16,842 nt of DNA from Solirubrobacteraceae bacterium. GTDB taxonomy: Bacteria > Actinomycetota > Thermoleophilia > Solirubrobacterales > Solirubrobacteraceae. The notes under the pieces were generated by a model, which did no database searches, was not told the origin of the DNA, and saw nothing but the letters and a program-made list of their open reading frames with translations. The translations under genes and the position numbers were made by a program. Shown here piece after piece: positions 1-6,949 of this stretch; the stretch's first letter is position 1; every line of letters begins with the position of its first letter. The DNA is taken from positions 1 through 16,842 of the forward strand of contig JAICUS010000056.1 in NCBI GenBank assembly GCA_025935735.1, read 5' to 3'.

Positions 1-2295
1 GCCGTACTCGCGCGTGTACGCGCGGTGGCGCAGGCGCTCGTCGACCATCCGCTGGCGCAACGCGGCCGCGCGCTGCCCCAGCCCGGGCACGCGGTCGATC
101 ACGTCCATCACGAGGTGGAAGCGGTCCATGTCGTTGAGCATGACCATGTCGAACGGCGTCGTCGTGGTGCCCTCCTCCTTGTAGCCGCGCACGTGGATGT
201 TGCGATGGTTCGCGCGGCGGTAGGTGAGCCGGTGGATCAGCGACGGATACCCGTGGTAGGCGAAGATCACCGGCTTGTCGACGGTGAACAGCGCGTCGAA
301 CAGCGCGTCCGAGAGCCCGTGCGGGTGCTCGGTGTCGGGCTGCAGGCGCATCAGGTCGACCACGTTGACCACCCGCACGCGCAGGTCGGGCAGGTGCTCG
401 CGCAGCAGCGCGGTGGCCGAGACGGTCTCGAGCGTGGGGATGTCGCCGGCGCAGGCGAGCACGACGTCCGGCTCGCCGCCGTCGTCGCTGGACGCCCACT
501 CCCAGATGCCCAGCCCGCGCGTGCAGTGGGCGATCGCGTCCTCCATCGGCAGGTAGTCGAGCGCGGGCTGCTTGCCCGCCACGATCACGTTGACGTAGTG
601 GCGGCTGCGCAGGCAGTGGTCGGCCACCGAGAGCAGGCAGTTGGCGTCCGGCGGCAGGTAGACGCGGATCACCTCGGCCTTCTTGTTGACCACGTGGTCG
701 ATGAACCCGGGGTCCTGGTGGGAGAAGCCGTTGTGGTCCTGGCGCCAGACGTGCGAGCTGAGCAGGTAGTTCAGCGAGGCGATCGGCCGCCGCCAGGGGA
801 TGTCGCGGGTGACCTTCAGCCACTTGGCGTGCTGGTTGAACATCGAGTCGACGATGTGGATGAACGCCTCGTAGCAGTTGAACAGCCCGTGCCGGCCGGT
901 CAGCAGGTAGCCCTCCAGCCAGCCCTGGCACAGATGCTCCGACAGCACCTCCATCACCCGGCCGTCGGGTGCGAGGCGGTCGTCGCCGGGCACACGTTCC
1001 GCCATCCACGTGCGGTCGGTGGCCTCGAGCACGGCGCCGAGCCGGTTGGACACCGTCTCGTCGGGCCCGAACACCCGGAAGATGTGCGGGTTGGCCCGCA
1101 TCACGTCGCGCAGGAAGCCGCCGAGGACCCGGGTGGCCTCCGAGCTGCCGGACGCCGGCGAGTGGACGTCGACGGCGTAGTCGCGGAAGTCGGGCATCCG
1201 CAGCGTCTGCAGCAGCTCGCCGCCGTTGGCGTGCGGGTTGGCGCCCATGCGCAGCCGGCCGGCCGGCGCCAGCGCGGTCACCTCCTCCCGCGGTGCGCCG
1301 CCGGCGTCGAACAGCTCCTCGGGGCGGTAGGAGCGCAGCCAGGCCTCGAGCTGGGCGAGGTGCTCGGGGTTCGTGCGCGTGGCGGCCAGCGGCACCTGGT
1401 GGGAGCGGAACGTGCCCTCGGCGGGCAGCCCGTCGACCTCCTTGGGGCCGGTCCAGCCCTTCGGCGTGCGCAGCACGATCATCGGCCAGGCCGGCCGGCC
1501 GGCGTCCGCGCCCGCGGCCTGGAAGCGGCGGATGTCGCCCAGCGCCTCCTCCAGCGCTGCGGCCAGCGCGTGGTGGACCGCCTCGGGCTCGTGGCCCTCG
1601 ACGAAGAGCGGCCGGTGCCCGTAGCCGCGCATCAGCGCCTCGAGCTCCTCGCGCGGGATGCGGGCCAGCACGGTCGGGTTGGCGATCTTGTAGCCGTTGA
1701 GGTGCAGCACCGGCAGCACGGCGCCGTCACGGCCGGGCGTGAGGAACTTGTTCGCGTGCCAGGAGGCGGCCAGCGGCCCGGTCTCCGCCTCGCCGTCGCC
1801 CACCACGGCCAGCACCAGCAGGTCCGGGTTGTCGAACGCCGCGCCGTAGGCGTGGGTGAGCGCGTAGCCCAGCTCGCCGCCCTCGTGGATCGACCCCGGC
1901 GTCTCCGGGGCGACGTGGCTCGGGATCCCGCCGGGGAAGGAGAACTGGCGGAACAGCCGGCGCATCCCCTCCGCGTCGCGCGGGATGTCCGGGTAGCGCT
2001 CGCTGTAGCTGCCCTCCAGCCACGAGCTCGCCACCAGCCCCGGGCCGCCGTGGCCCGGGCCGGTGACGAACAGCGCGTCGAAGCCGTCGCGCGCGATCAG
2101 CCGGCTCAGGTGCGCGTAGAGCAGGTTCAGCCCGGGCGTGGTGCCCCAGTGCCCGAGCAGCCGCGGCTTGACGTGGTCAGGGCGCAGCGGCTCGCGCAGC
2201 AGCGGGTTGTCGAGCAGGTAGATCTGGCCGACCGAGAGGTAGTTGGCCGCGCGCCACCACAGGTCGAGGCGGCGCAGTTCCTCGGGTGGGAGCAC
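1..2295 (-). CDS. xfp: Phosphoketolase (Xfp type), C-terminus beyond the left edge
   Basis: A thiamine-diphosphate enzyme of the cytosol that cleaves xylulose 5-phosphate and/or fructose 6-phosphate with phosphate to give acetyl phosphate plus an aldose phosphate. The minus strand reads as a phosphoketolase over about 765 residues. Near the N-terminus it has [15 protein letters not shown], then [16 protein letters not shown] and [10 protein letters not shown]. The thiamine-diphosphate/Mg motif [11 protein letters not shown] lies near residue 166. Later come [26 protein letters not shown], the SHQVPLA segment, [11 protein letters not shown] and [22 protein letters not shown]. The frame is open at base 1, ending in ...HRAYTREYG, so roughly 20-30 residues are probably missing. 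I chose GTG at 2295 because the protein then starts just before the conserved N-terminal helix. It begins 10 bases after the stop of the 95-residue membrane protein, has no clear ribosome site, and may be translationally coupled. Substrate preference cannot be read from sequence. Confidence 0.96.
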   Translation of the reverse strand, partial: MLPPEELRRLDLWWRAANYLSVGQIYLLDNPLLREPLRPDHVKPRLLGHWGTTPGLNLLYAHLSRLIARDGFDALFVTGPGHGGPGLVASSWLEGSYSERYPDIPRDAEGMRRLFRQFSFPGGIPSHVAPETPGSIHEGGELGYALTHAYGAAFDNPDLLVLAVVGDGEAETGPLAASWHANKFLTPGRDGAVLPVLHLNGYKIANPTVLARIPREELEALMRGYGHRPLFVEGHEPEAVHHALAAALEEALGDIRRFQAAGADAGRPAWPMIVLRTPKGWTGPKEVDGLPAEGTFRSHQVPLAATRTNPEHLAQLEAWLRSYRPEELFDAGGAPREEVTALAPAGRLRMGANPHANGGELLQTLRMPDFRDYAVDVHSPASGSSEATRVLGGFLRDVMRANPHIFRVFGPDETVSNRLGAVLEATDRTWMAERVPGDDRLAPDGRVMEVLSEHLCQGWLEGYLLTGRHGLFNCYEAFIHIVDSMFNQHAKWLKVTRDIPWRRPIASLNYLLSSHVWRQDHNGFSHQDPGFIDHVVNKKAEVIRVYLPPDANCLLSVADHCLRSRHYVNVIVAGKQPALDYLPMEDAIAHCTRGLGIWEWASSDDGGEPDVVLACAGDIPTLETVSATALLREHLPDLRVRVVNVVDLMRLQPDTEHPHGLSDALFDALFTVDKPVIFAYHGYPSLIHRLTYRRANHRNIHVRGYKEEGTTTTPFDMVMLNDMDRFHLVMDVIDRVPGLGQRAAALRQRMVDERLRHRAYTREYG

Positions 2296-2305
2296 CCGGC
2301 GGAGG

Positions 2306-2593
2306 CTACGCGCTCGCGACGCGCGCCAGCGGCGCGGCGGCCGGCTTCTCCGCGGACTCCTCCGCGGCCGCGGCATCGCCGTCGCTCATCAGGTGCATGA
2401 GCGTGTAGGCGACCGCGATGGCGAACACGATCACCGTGCCCATCGCGACCGGCAGCAGCCACCAGGAGCCGAAGACGCCGAGCAGCGCGATCACGGTGCT
2501 GCCGGCGATCACGGCGAAGGCCATCAGGGCGAGCAGCGGCTCGCCGCCGTGGCTGGGGGAGTCGGTGGACGTGGTGGTGGCGGCGGCGGTCAT
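2306..2593 (-). CDS. Small two-helix membrane protein upstream of phosphoketolase
   Basis: A 95-residue protein I do not recognise as a named family. A polar Ala/Thr/Ser-rich N-terminus (1-18) is followed by two hydrophobic helices, about 20-41 and 46-68, separated by a short GSWW turn. An Ala/Glu-rich cytoplasmic-type tail (70-95) ends the protein. The ATG at 2593 has a good ribosome site (AGGAGA, about 7 bases upstream). The gene ends 10 bases before the phosphoketolase start, so the two are probably one operon. The 114-base upstream gap holds a hairpin and a TCCGTAGTT-type word that recurs upstream of the universal stress protein. The gene is real on ribosome site, clean helix pattern and spacing; its function is unknown. 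Confidence 0.82.
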   Translation of the reverse strand: MTAAATTTSTDSPSHGGEPLLALMAFAVIAGSTVIALLGVFGSWWLLPVAMGTVIVFAIAVAYTLMHLMSDGDAAAAEESAEKPAAAPLARVASA

Positions 2594-2649
2594 GACGGGT
2601 CTCCTGCGTGTGACGGAAGGGGGCGATGGGCGCCAGTGAACCTCGCCGC

Positions 2650-2678
2650 GGCGGCCCGCCCATCCGGGCCCGGCCGCC
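2650..2678 (-). terminator. Hairpin after the flavoprotein gene, possible terminator
   Basis: GGCGGCC (2650-2656) pairs with GGCCGCC (2672-2678). An inner GCCC (2658-2661) pairs with GGGC (2666-2669) around a four-base loop. It lies about 30 bases past the stop of the minus-strand flavoprotein gene, with no U-tract. It could act as a terminator or as a leader structure of the following small membrane protein gene. Confidence 0.4.
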
Positions 2679-2685
2679 GAGCGGG

Positions 2686-2699
2686 TCCGTAGTTCCCCG
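2686..2699 (-). promoter_or_regulatory. Possible upstream regulatory word (GGGGAACTACGGA on the minus strand)
   Basis: The plus strand reads TCCGTAGTTCCCCG. Nearly the same word, with one extra base (TCCGTAGTTGCCCCG), occurs at 9884-9898 upstream of the universal stress protein gene. Both point the same way relative to a minus-strand gene, about 80-105 bases before its start codon. No transcription factor is assigned. Two copies are weak evidence, but AT-containing words like this are rare here. Confidence 0.3.
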
Positions 2700-2707
2700 C
2701 AGCCGGC

Positions 2708-3796
2708 TCAGGCCACGCGTCCGCCGGCCAGGTAGCCGGTGAGGTGGCGGCCGACGACCTTCGCCGACGGCCACCACAGGGGCGAGCGCGACGCGCGGTC
2801 GGGCGCGGTGTCGTCGCTGAGGTCGCGGGTCAGATACAGCGGGTCGCCGCCGGTGAGCAGCATCGCGCGCAGGACCGGACGGTAGGGCCGGGGCTCGATG
2901 TCCACGCCCGCCTCGGCGGCGATCGCCTCGGCGGCCGCGTCGGCCTGCTGGGTGGCGAGCCCGCCCTGCTTGACCGGGCCGGCGGTGATGTCGCCCGCGG
3001 CGTAGACGCCGGGGATGCCGGCGACGCGCGCGTGCTCGTCGATCGGGATGAACCCGCCCGCGTCGGCGGGCAGGCCGCGGACGCTGCGCCCCACGGGCCG
3101 CGGGAGCGCGACGACGGCGTCGGCGGCGATCACCCGGCCGTCGCGCAGCAGCAGCGACTCGCCGATCCGCGAGTCGGGCGCGGCGCCGGGCAGGAACTCC
3201 ACGCCGGCCCGGATGAGCAGCCGGGCCACGGCGTCGGACGCCACGGGGCCGAACAGCTCGAGCGGCCGCGCCTCCGGCGAGACGACCATCAGCGACCGCG
3301 GCTCCTGCGACTGCGCCGCCGCGAGCAGCGCGAGCTCATAGGCGGGCAGCGTCCAGGCCGTCTGCGCGGGGACGGTGAAGATCGCGCGCTTGCGGGCGTC
3401 GCGGACGGCGGTCTCGACCGCGCCGGCGCTGATCGGCCCGCGGAACAGGGTCGCGCCGGGGACTGCGTCGACCGCCCGGGCGCCGGTGGCGACGATCAGC
3501 CGGTCGTAGCGCAGCGTGCCGCCGTCGGTGGTGACGACCTCGCGGCGCTCCGGGTCGGCCACGGCCAGCGCTCCGGCGTGGTGGACGACGTGCGTGCGGT
3601 CGAACGAGACGTCAGGTGCGGCCGCGCCGCCGAACGGCGAGCGGACGGAGTAGGGGCGCTGGGCGAAGCCGGCGCTGGGGGCGAGCAGCTCGACGCGGAC
3701 GCGGTCGCCGGCCAGCGAGCGCAGCGCCAGCACGGCCTCCAGGGCGGCGACGCCGCCGCCGGCGACCAGCACGCGCAGGGGGGATCGGGCGGTCAT
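2708..3796 (-). CDS. FAD-dependent oxidoreductase, SQR/NDH-2-like, no cysteines
   Basis: A 362-residue flavoprotein of the sulfide:quinone reductase / type II NADH dehydrogenase fold. The N-terminal dinucleotide fold has VLVAGGGVAALEA (9-21). YDRLIVATGA lies at 98-107, and the C-terminal FAD-binding strand GVYAAGDIT at 263-271 is followed by KQGGLATQQADAAAEAIA. Where canonical NADH dehydrogenases carry a second GxGxxG, this protein has FTVPAQTAWTLPAYELAL (140-157). It has no cysteine at all, so it cannot use the SQR disulfide chemistry. The tail LWWPSAKVVGRHLTGYLA may contact a partner or membrane. The ATG at 3796 is used because the AGGG motif then lies at the usual distance; a TTG at 3838 would add a polyproline leader. 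No good ribosome site is visible. It is paralogous to the protein at 6950-8131. Donor and acceptor are unknown. Confidence 0.87.
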   Translation of the reverse strand: MTARSPLRVLVAGGGVAALEAVLALRSLAGDRVRVELLAPSAGFAQRPYSVRSPFGGAAAPDVSFDRTHVVHHAGALAVADPERREVVTTDGGTLRYDRLIVATGARAVDAVPGATLFRGPISAGAVETAVRDARKRAIFTVPAQTAWTLPAYELALLAAAQSQEPRSLMVVSPEARPLELFGPVASDAVARLLIRAGVEFLPGAAPDSRIGESLLLRDGRVIAADAVVALPRPVGRSVRGLPADAGGFIPIDEHARVAGIPGVYAAGDITAGPVKQGGLATQQADAAAEAIAAEAGVDIEPRPYRPVLRAMLLTGGDPLYLTRDLSDDTAPDRASRSPLWWPSAKVVGRHLTGYLAGGRVA

Positions 3797-3815
3797 GGCG
3801 AAGAAGGGCGGCGGC

Positions 3816-3833
3816 GGGGGTGGGTGGGTGGGG
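3816..3833 (+). other. G-quadruplex motif (four G-runs, single-T loops)
   Basis: The plus strand reads GGGGGTGGGTGGGTGGGG: four runs of at least three G separated by single T loops, a form known to fold very stably. It lies in the 67-base gap between the four-helix membrane protein gene and the flavoprotein gene, 20 bases before the flavoprotein ATG. For these minus-strand genes the G-rich strand is the template, so the effect would be on the DNA rather than the transcript. Confidence 0.8.
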
Positions 3834-3863
3834 CCCAATCCCGCGGCCGCCGGGTCGAGGTGG

Positions 3864-4358
3864 TCAGGAGCGGCGGGGCAGCCAGTAGCGGATGACCGCG
3901 TAGACGACGCCGGTCACGCCCATGTAGGTGAACAGCGAGGCGACGCCCTCGAAGTTGCCGATCACGTTCTGGCCGAAGGTCATCACGGCGAAGGTGAACA
4001 TCGAGAGGGCGAGGCCCGCGAGCAGGACCGGCTTGCCCCGCGTCGGCATGAACTCGCCGGCGAGCAGGCTGGCGACGATCACCAGGAAGGCCACGGCCTC
4101 GAGCACGCCGAGCAGCAGCCAGCTGGTGTCGATGCCGATCGTGCTGTCGATGATCGTGCCGTGGTAGGCCTTGGCCAGGCCGCCGGGCATGCTGCCGTCC
4201 TGGTCGAACAGCTTCTCCTTGGCGGAGTAGAACCACAGGAAGCCGTAGCTGAGGTAGACGGCGGCGATGCCGGCCCAGTAGGTGGCGGCATCGAGCACGT
4301 CCGAGACGCCGACGGAGCGGCGGCGGGTTTCGGGGATGTGGGCGGCGGTGGCGGCCAT
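3864..4358 (-). CDS. Four-helix integral membrane protein, DoxX-like topology
   Basis: A 164-residue protein with four predicted membrane helices at about 27-46, 79-101, 109-129 and 139-158. A 30-residue polar stretch between helices 1 and 2 contains YSAKEKLFDQDGSMPGGLAKAYHGT. The pattern 'AxYLSYGFLWFYSAKEKLF' with a four-helix layout resembles DoxX/DUF417-type proteins, some of which act in redox or thiol stress, but I cannot assign a family firmly. The ATG at 4358 has a strong ribosome site (AAGGAGA, 7 bases spacing). The gene lies 64 bases after the TDT transporter gene on the same strand. A 19-base palindromic element (4446-4464), also found upstream of the yceI-like gene, sits about 90-105 bases upstream of its start. 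Function unknown. Confidence 0.85.
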   Translation of the reverse strand: MAATAAHIPETRRRSVGVSDVLDAATYWAGIAAVYLSYGFLWFYSAKEKLFDQDGSMPGGLAKAYHGTIIDSTIGIDTSWLLLGVLEAVAFLVIVASLLAGEFMPTRGKPVLLAGLALSMFTFAVMTFGQNVIGNFEGVASLFTYMGVTGVVYAVIRYWLPRRS

Positions 4359-4422
4359 GGTGGCTCTCCTTCGGATCGGTCCTCGCTTGCTGCCGCCAAG
4401 CTACGTCCGCCGCGGCCGTGTC

Positions 4423-5502
4423 TCATCCGGGGTCACTGCCCGCGACGCTGCGGGTTTCCCGCGGTCTCGCGGGGCGGTACAGCCGCAGGATCGTCCGGGC
4501 CATCCCGGCGAAGGCCAGCAGCCAGGCGGCGAGCGCGATCCAGAAGAAGACGTGGGGGATGAAGTCCAGGAACTCCAGCGACATCGCGTGCGCCATCCGG
4601 TAGGTGCCCACGGCGTACATGCCGAGCGGGAAGACCGCGCCCCAGTACAGCGTGTCGTAGACGAGCGGCTGGCGGCGGAACCCGTAGCGCCAGACGGCGA
4701 GGATGGCGATGATCGGGATCCACCAGGTGCCGGTGGCCCAGTAGAAGATCGTGAAGCCCTCCAGGAACGGCCGCAGCGAGGCCAGGAACGGCGCGTCCGG
4801 GGTGTTGGCGATCAGCAGCGAGCCGGCCAGGACCGAGATCGCCATCGCGCCCATGTTGATCCAGTACGGCGGCGCGAGGTCGGCCGGCGAGAAGCGGAAG
4901 AACGTGTAGCGGTAGAAGATCAGCGAGACGATCCAGATGTAGAGCATCCCGCCCCACAGCCACATCGACAGCGCGATGAAGTTCGCGTGCAGGCGCAGCG
5001 GCTGGTGCCAGTGGTCCGACAGCAGCGCGATCAGCACGGCGATCGACTGGGTGGCGACGACGGCGAGCAGCCAGCCGCCGTTGATGCCCTCGGCCAGCGT
5101 CGGCTTCTCCGGCTTGATGGTCAGCGCGGTGAAGATCGTGTAGGTAAGCGCGAGCCAGAGGACCCCGCCGGCGAGCAGCAGGACCGTCGCCGGCGTCGGC
5201 GCGCCGGCGATGACCACCAGCTCCGACCCCAGCACGCAGGTGCCGGCCACGGCGGTGAGGAAGCCGAACGCGGTCTGGTGGTCGATGAGGTCGCGGACCA
5301 CCGCGGCGCGGTGCCGGACCACCCGCAGGACGCTCAGCACGCACAGCACGACGTAGGCGGCGATGCTGGTCGCCAGCAGGGCGACGTCGACGACGGCCAC
5401 GCCCAGCAGGCGCGCGCCGATCGCCACGATGCCCGTGGCCATCACCACCGCGAAGCTCGAGGTGGACAGTGCCTCCAGCTGCGCGTCGAGCCTGGCGAGC
5501 AC
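4423..5502 (-). CDS. TDT-family transporter (TehA/SLAC1/Mae1 superfamily)
   Basis: A 359-residue polytopic membrane protein with about ten hydrophobic helices. The opening LEALSTSSFAVVMATGIVAIG (9-29) is typical of the tellurite-resistance/dicarboxylate transporter family. Later matches are NGGWLLAVVATQSIAVL (141-157), MWLWGGMLYIW (180-190), PPYWINMGAMAI (211-222), ATGTWWIPI and YWGAVFPLGMYAVGTYRMA (286-304). Members move small anions such as C4-dicarboxylates, chloride, nitrate or sulfite; the substrate here cannot be told. An open frame continues upstream over the yceI-like gene, but homology begins only here, so I take GTG at 5502. That is 11 bases after the yceI-like stop, without a clear ribosome site, suggesting coupling. 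Its last codons contain one copy of the 19-base element. Family assignment is confident, the start less so. Confidence 0.88.
   Translation of the reverse strand: MLARLDAQLEALSTSSFAVVMATGIVAIGARLLGVAVVDVALLATSIAAYVVLCVLSVLRVVRHRAAVVRDLIDHQTAFGFLTAVAGTCVLGSELVVIAGAPTPATVLLLAGGVLWLALTYTIFTALTIKPEKPTLAEGINGGWLLAVVATQSIAVLIALLSDHWHQPLRLHANFIALSMWLWGGMLYIWIVSLIFYRYTFFRFSPADLAPPYWINMGAMAISVLAGSLLIANTPDAPFLASLRPFLEGFTIFYWATGTWWIPIIAILAVWRYGFRRQPLVYDTLYWGAVFPLGMYAVGTYRMAHAMSLEFLDFIPHVFFWIALAAWLLAFAGMARTILRLYRPARPRETRSVAGSDPG
4446..4464. repeat. 19-base palindromic element, copy 1
   Basis: CGCTGCGGGTTTCCCGCGG contains the inverted repeat GCGGG-TTT-CCCGC. An identical 19-base copy lies at 6177-6195. 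This copy is inside the last codons of the TDT transporter gene and about 90-105 bases upstream of the four-helix membrane protein start. It may be an operator or a short repeat; no binding protein is known. Confidence 0.5.
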
Positions 5503-5513
5503 GGCGCGCGAGT

Positions 5514-6065
5514 CTACGGCGTCCGCGCGGCGTCCCTCACGAGCGAGATCCGCAGCTGCAGCGCGACCCGGTCGCCGACGCCCGCCGCGAGCAGGCGCTT
5601 GGCCTCGATGCCGTAGTCGCTGCGGCGCACCGAACCGCGCGCGGTGATCGTGACGCGGTCCGGGTCGCCGTCCCGGTCGATCGTGGCCGCCAGCCGGACC
5701 GGGCGCGTGACGCCGGCGATCGTCAGGCTGCCGTTGACGCGGACCCGGCCGGCGCCCACGGGCTGGATCCCCGACGAGAGGAAGCGGATCTCCGGATGGG
5801 CCGCGGCATCGAGGAACCCCGGCGCGCGCAGGCGCTCGTCGCGGGCCGGGTTGCCGGTCTCGACGCTCGCGGCGCGCGCCACGCCGCGGATCTGGGGACC
5901 CCACGCGCGGTGCTCGACGGCGCCCTCGAACTGCGGGAAGCGGCCGTGCACGGTGGCGACCATGAGCTGGCGGACGGCGAAGGCGATCGTCGAGCGCGCG
6001 GGATCGGCGCGCCAGGCTCCCGCGGGCACCAGTCGGGCGGTCTCTGGCAGGGTCAGCGTCGGCAT
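5514..6065 (-). CDS. YceI-family lipid/isoprenoid-binding-like protein
   Basis: A 183-residue protein matching the YceI lipocalin-like family, whose beta-barrel members bind polyisoprenoids or related lipids. Visible family landmarks are WRADPARSTIAFAVRQL (18-34), VHGRFPQFEG, the SVETGNPARDERLRAPGFLDAAAHPEIRF segment, VNGSLTIAGVTRPVRL, and the C-terminal RRSDYGIEAKR and RISLVRD. It lacks a signal peptide, so it may be cytosolic, as in many actinobacterial members. The ATG at 6065 has GGAG eight bases upstream. It is the first gene of a minus-strand run that continues into the TDT transporter after 11 bases. The divergent 187-base gap to the DUF6544-type gene holds the second 19-base element. 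The family call is confident; ligand and role are not known. Confidence 0.9.
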   Translation of the reverse strand: MPTLTLPETARLVPAGAWRADPARSTIAFAVRQLMVATVHGRFPQFEGAVEHRAWGPQIRGVARAASVETGNPARDERLRAPGFLDAAAHPEIRFLSSGIQPVGAGRVRVNGSLTIAGVTRPVRLAATIDRDGDPDRVTITARGSVRRSDYGIEAKRLLAAGVGDRVALQLRISLVRDAARTP

Positions 6066-6176
6066 GTGGTCAACTCCGTCGGTCGGGCGTCTGCGGATCG
6101 TGTCGGCCGGGCCGCGCCGAGCGCGACGGGAGAAGCCCACAGTCGGAGTCGGTGGTCTCCCGCAGTCCGGCCGGGG

Positions 6177-6195
6177 CGCTGCGGGTTTCCCGCGG
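6177..6195. repeat. 19-base palindromic element, copy 2
   Basis: Identical to 4446-4464 (CGCTGCGGGTTTCCCGCGG). It lies in the 187-base divergent region, about 110-130 bases upstream of the yceI-like start and about 58 bases upstream of the DUF6544-type start, so it could serve either gene. Related GCGGGAGAC and CGGGAGAAGCCC words lie nearby at about 6125-6165. Confidence 0.5.
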
Positions 6196-6252
6196 CTGGG
6201 CTCGGGCGTTCTGCGGACGTGATCGGCGCGCCCGCGCGCGACGGTGTGCGGC

Positions 6253-6939
6253 ATGACGATCGAGCGCTTCGACCCCGCGACGGTGGCCGGCCTCGACGAG
6301 CCCGTCCGCCGCTACTTCGCCCACGCGCTCGCCGCCGGCGCGCCGCTGCGGCGCCGCGTCCGGCTGGGGCTGACGGGGCGCATCCGGGTCGGCGCCTGGC
6401 TGCGGTTCGACTCGGTCTGGGAGGGCGACGGGCGCTCGTTCTCCTGGCGCGCCGCCGCAGGGCCGGCGCGGCTCCTGCGCGTCCACGACCGCTTCGCCGG
6501 CGGTGCCGGCTCCATGGACGTCCGCCTGCGCGGCCTGCGGCTGGTCCACGCCGACGGCGCGGACACCGCGCGCTCCGGCGCCGGCCGCGCCGCGCTGGAG
6601 GCGCTGTGGACCCCGGCCGCCCTGCTGCCCGCCACCGGCGTGAGCTGGCGCGCGGAGTCCGACGAGCGGATCGTGGCGGCCTGGGACGTGCCGCCCGAGC
6701 GGCCCGAGCTGCACATCGCCATCGGCCGTGACGGCGCCGTCCGCTCCTGGCGCGCGCAGCGCTGGCGCGACACCCGCCGCGGCTATGAGCCGTTCGGCGC
6801 CGACGTCCGGGCCGAGCGCGCGTTCGGCGCGCTGACCGTGCCGAGCCGGCTGACCGCCGGCTGGGGCCACGGCACCGGGGCCTGGGCCCCGTTCTTCACC
6901 TGCGAGGCGACATCCCTCGCGCCCCACCCCGACGAATAG
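6253..6939 (+). CDS. DUF6544-type protein of unknown function
   Basis: A 228-residue soluble protein whose pattern I match to the DUF6544 family. It begins with LDEPVRRYFAHALAAGAPLRRRVRLGLTGRI (15-45), then FDSVWEGDGRSFSWRA. A glycine-rich turn, GGAGSMDVRLRGLRLV, is followed by AALEALWTPAALLPATGVSWRAE, which is the most distinctive block. The C-terminus has YEPFGADV and LTVPSRLTAGWGHGTG. No signal peptide, membrane helix or cysteine pair stands out apart from one cysteine near the end. The ATG at 6253 is preferred over GTG at 6244; neither has a clear ribosome site. It is the first gene of a three-gene operon: the flavoprotein follows after 10 bases, with its ribosome site (AGGAGC) overlapping this gene's stop codon. 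Biochemical role unknown. Confidence 0.78.
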   Translation: MTIERFDPATVAGLDEPVRRYFAHALAAGAPLRRRVRLGLTGRIRVGAWLRFDSVWEGDGRSFSWRAAAGPARLLRVHDRFAGGAGSMDVRLRGLRLVHADGADTARSGAGRAALEALWTPAALLPATGVSWRAESDERIVAAWDVPPERPELHIAIGRDGAVRSWRAQRWRDTRRGYEPFGADVRAERAFGALTVPSRLTAGWGHGTGAWAPFFTCEATSLAPHPDE

Positions 6940-6949
6940 GAGCGACCGC

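Noticed and set aside
25..2400. A 791-codon open frame on the plus strand spanning the phosphoketolase region.
   Set aside because: The minus strand encodes phosphoketolase with all its motifs. The plus frame is a His/Arg/Val-rich mirror of it, a common artefact of GC-rich codon use.
4359..4422. A housekeeping promoter for the four-helix membrane protein (TGAGAC...GTAGCT).
   Set aside because: The spacing is about 15 bases and both boxes are poor matches, so I could not support it.
4282..5616. A 444-codon plus-strand open frame opposite the TDT transporter gene.
   Set aside because: Its Arg/Asp/Gln/His-rich composition is typical of an antisense shadow; the minus strand has the transporter's helices and motifs.
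5503..5904. An upstream extension of the TDT transporter frame to about 5904.
   Set aside because: It overlaps the yceI-like gene almost entirely and is Arg/Pro-rich. Family similarity begins at about 5480.
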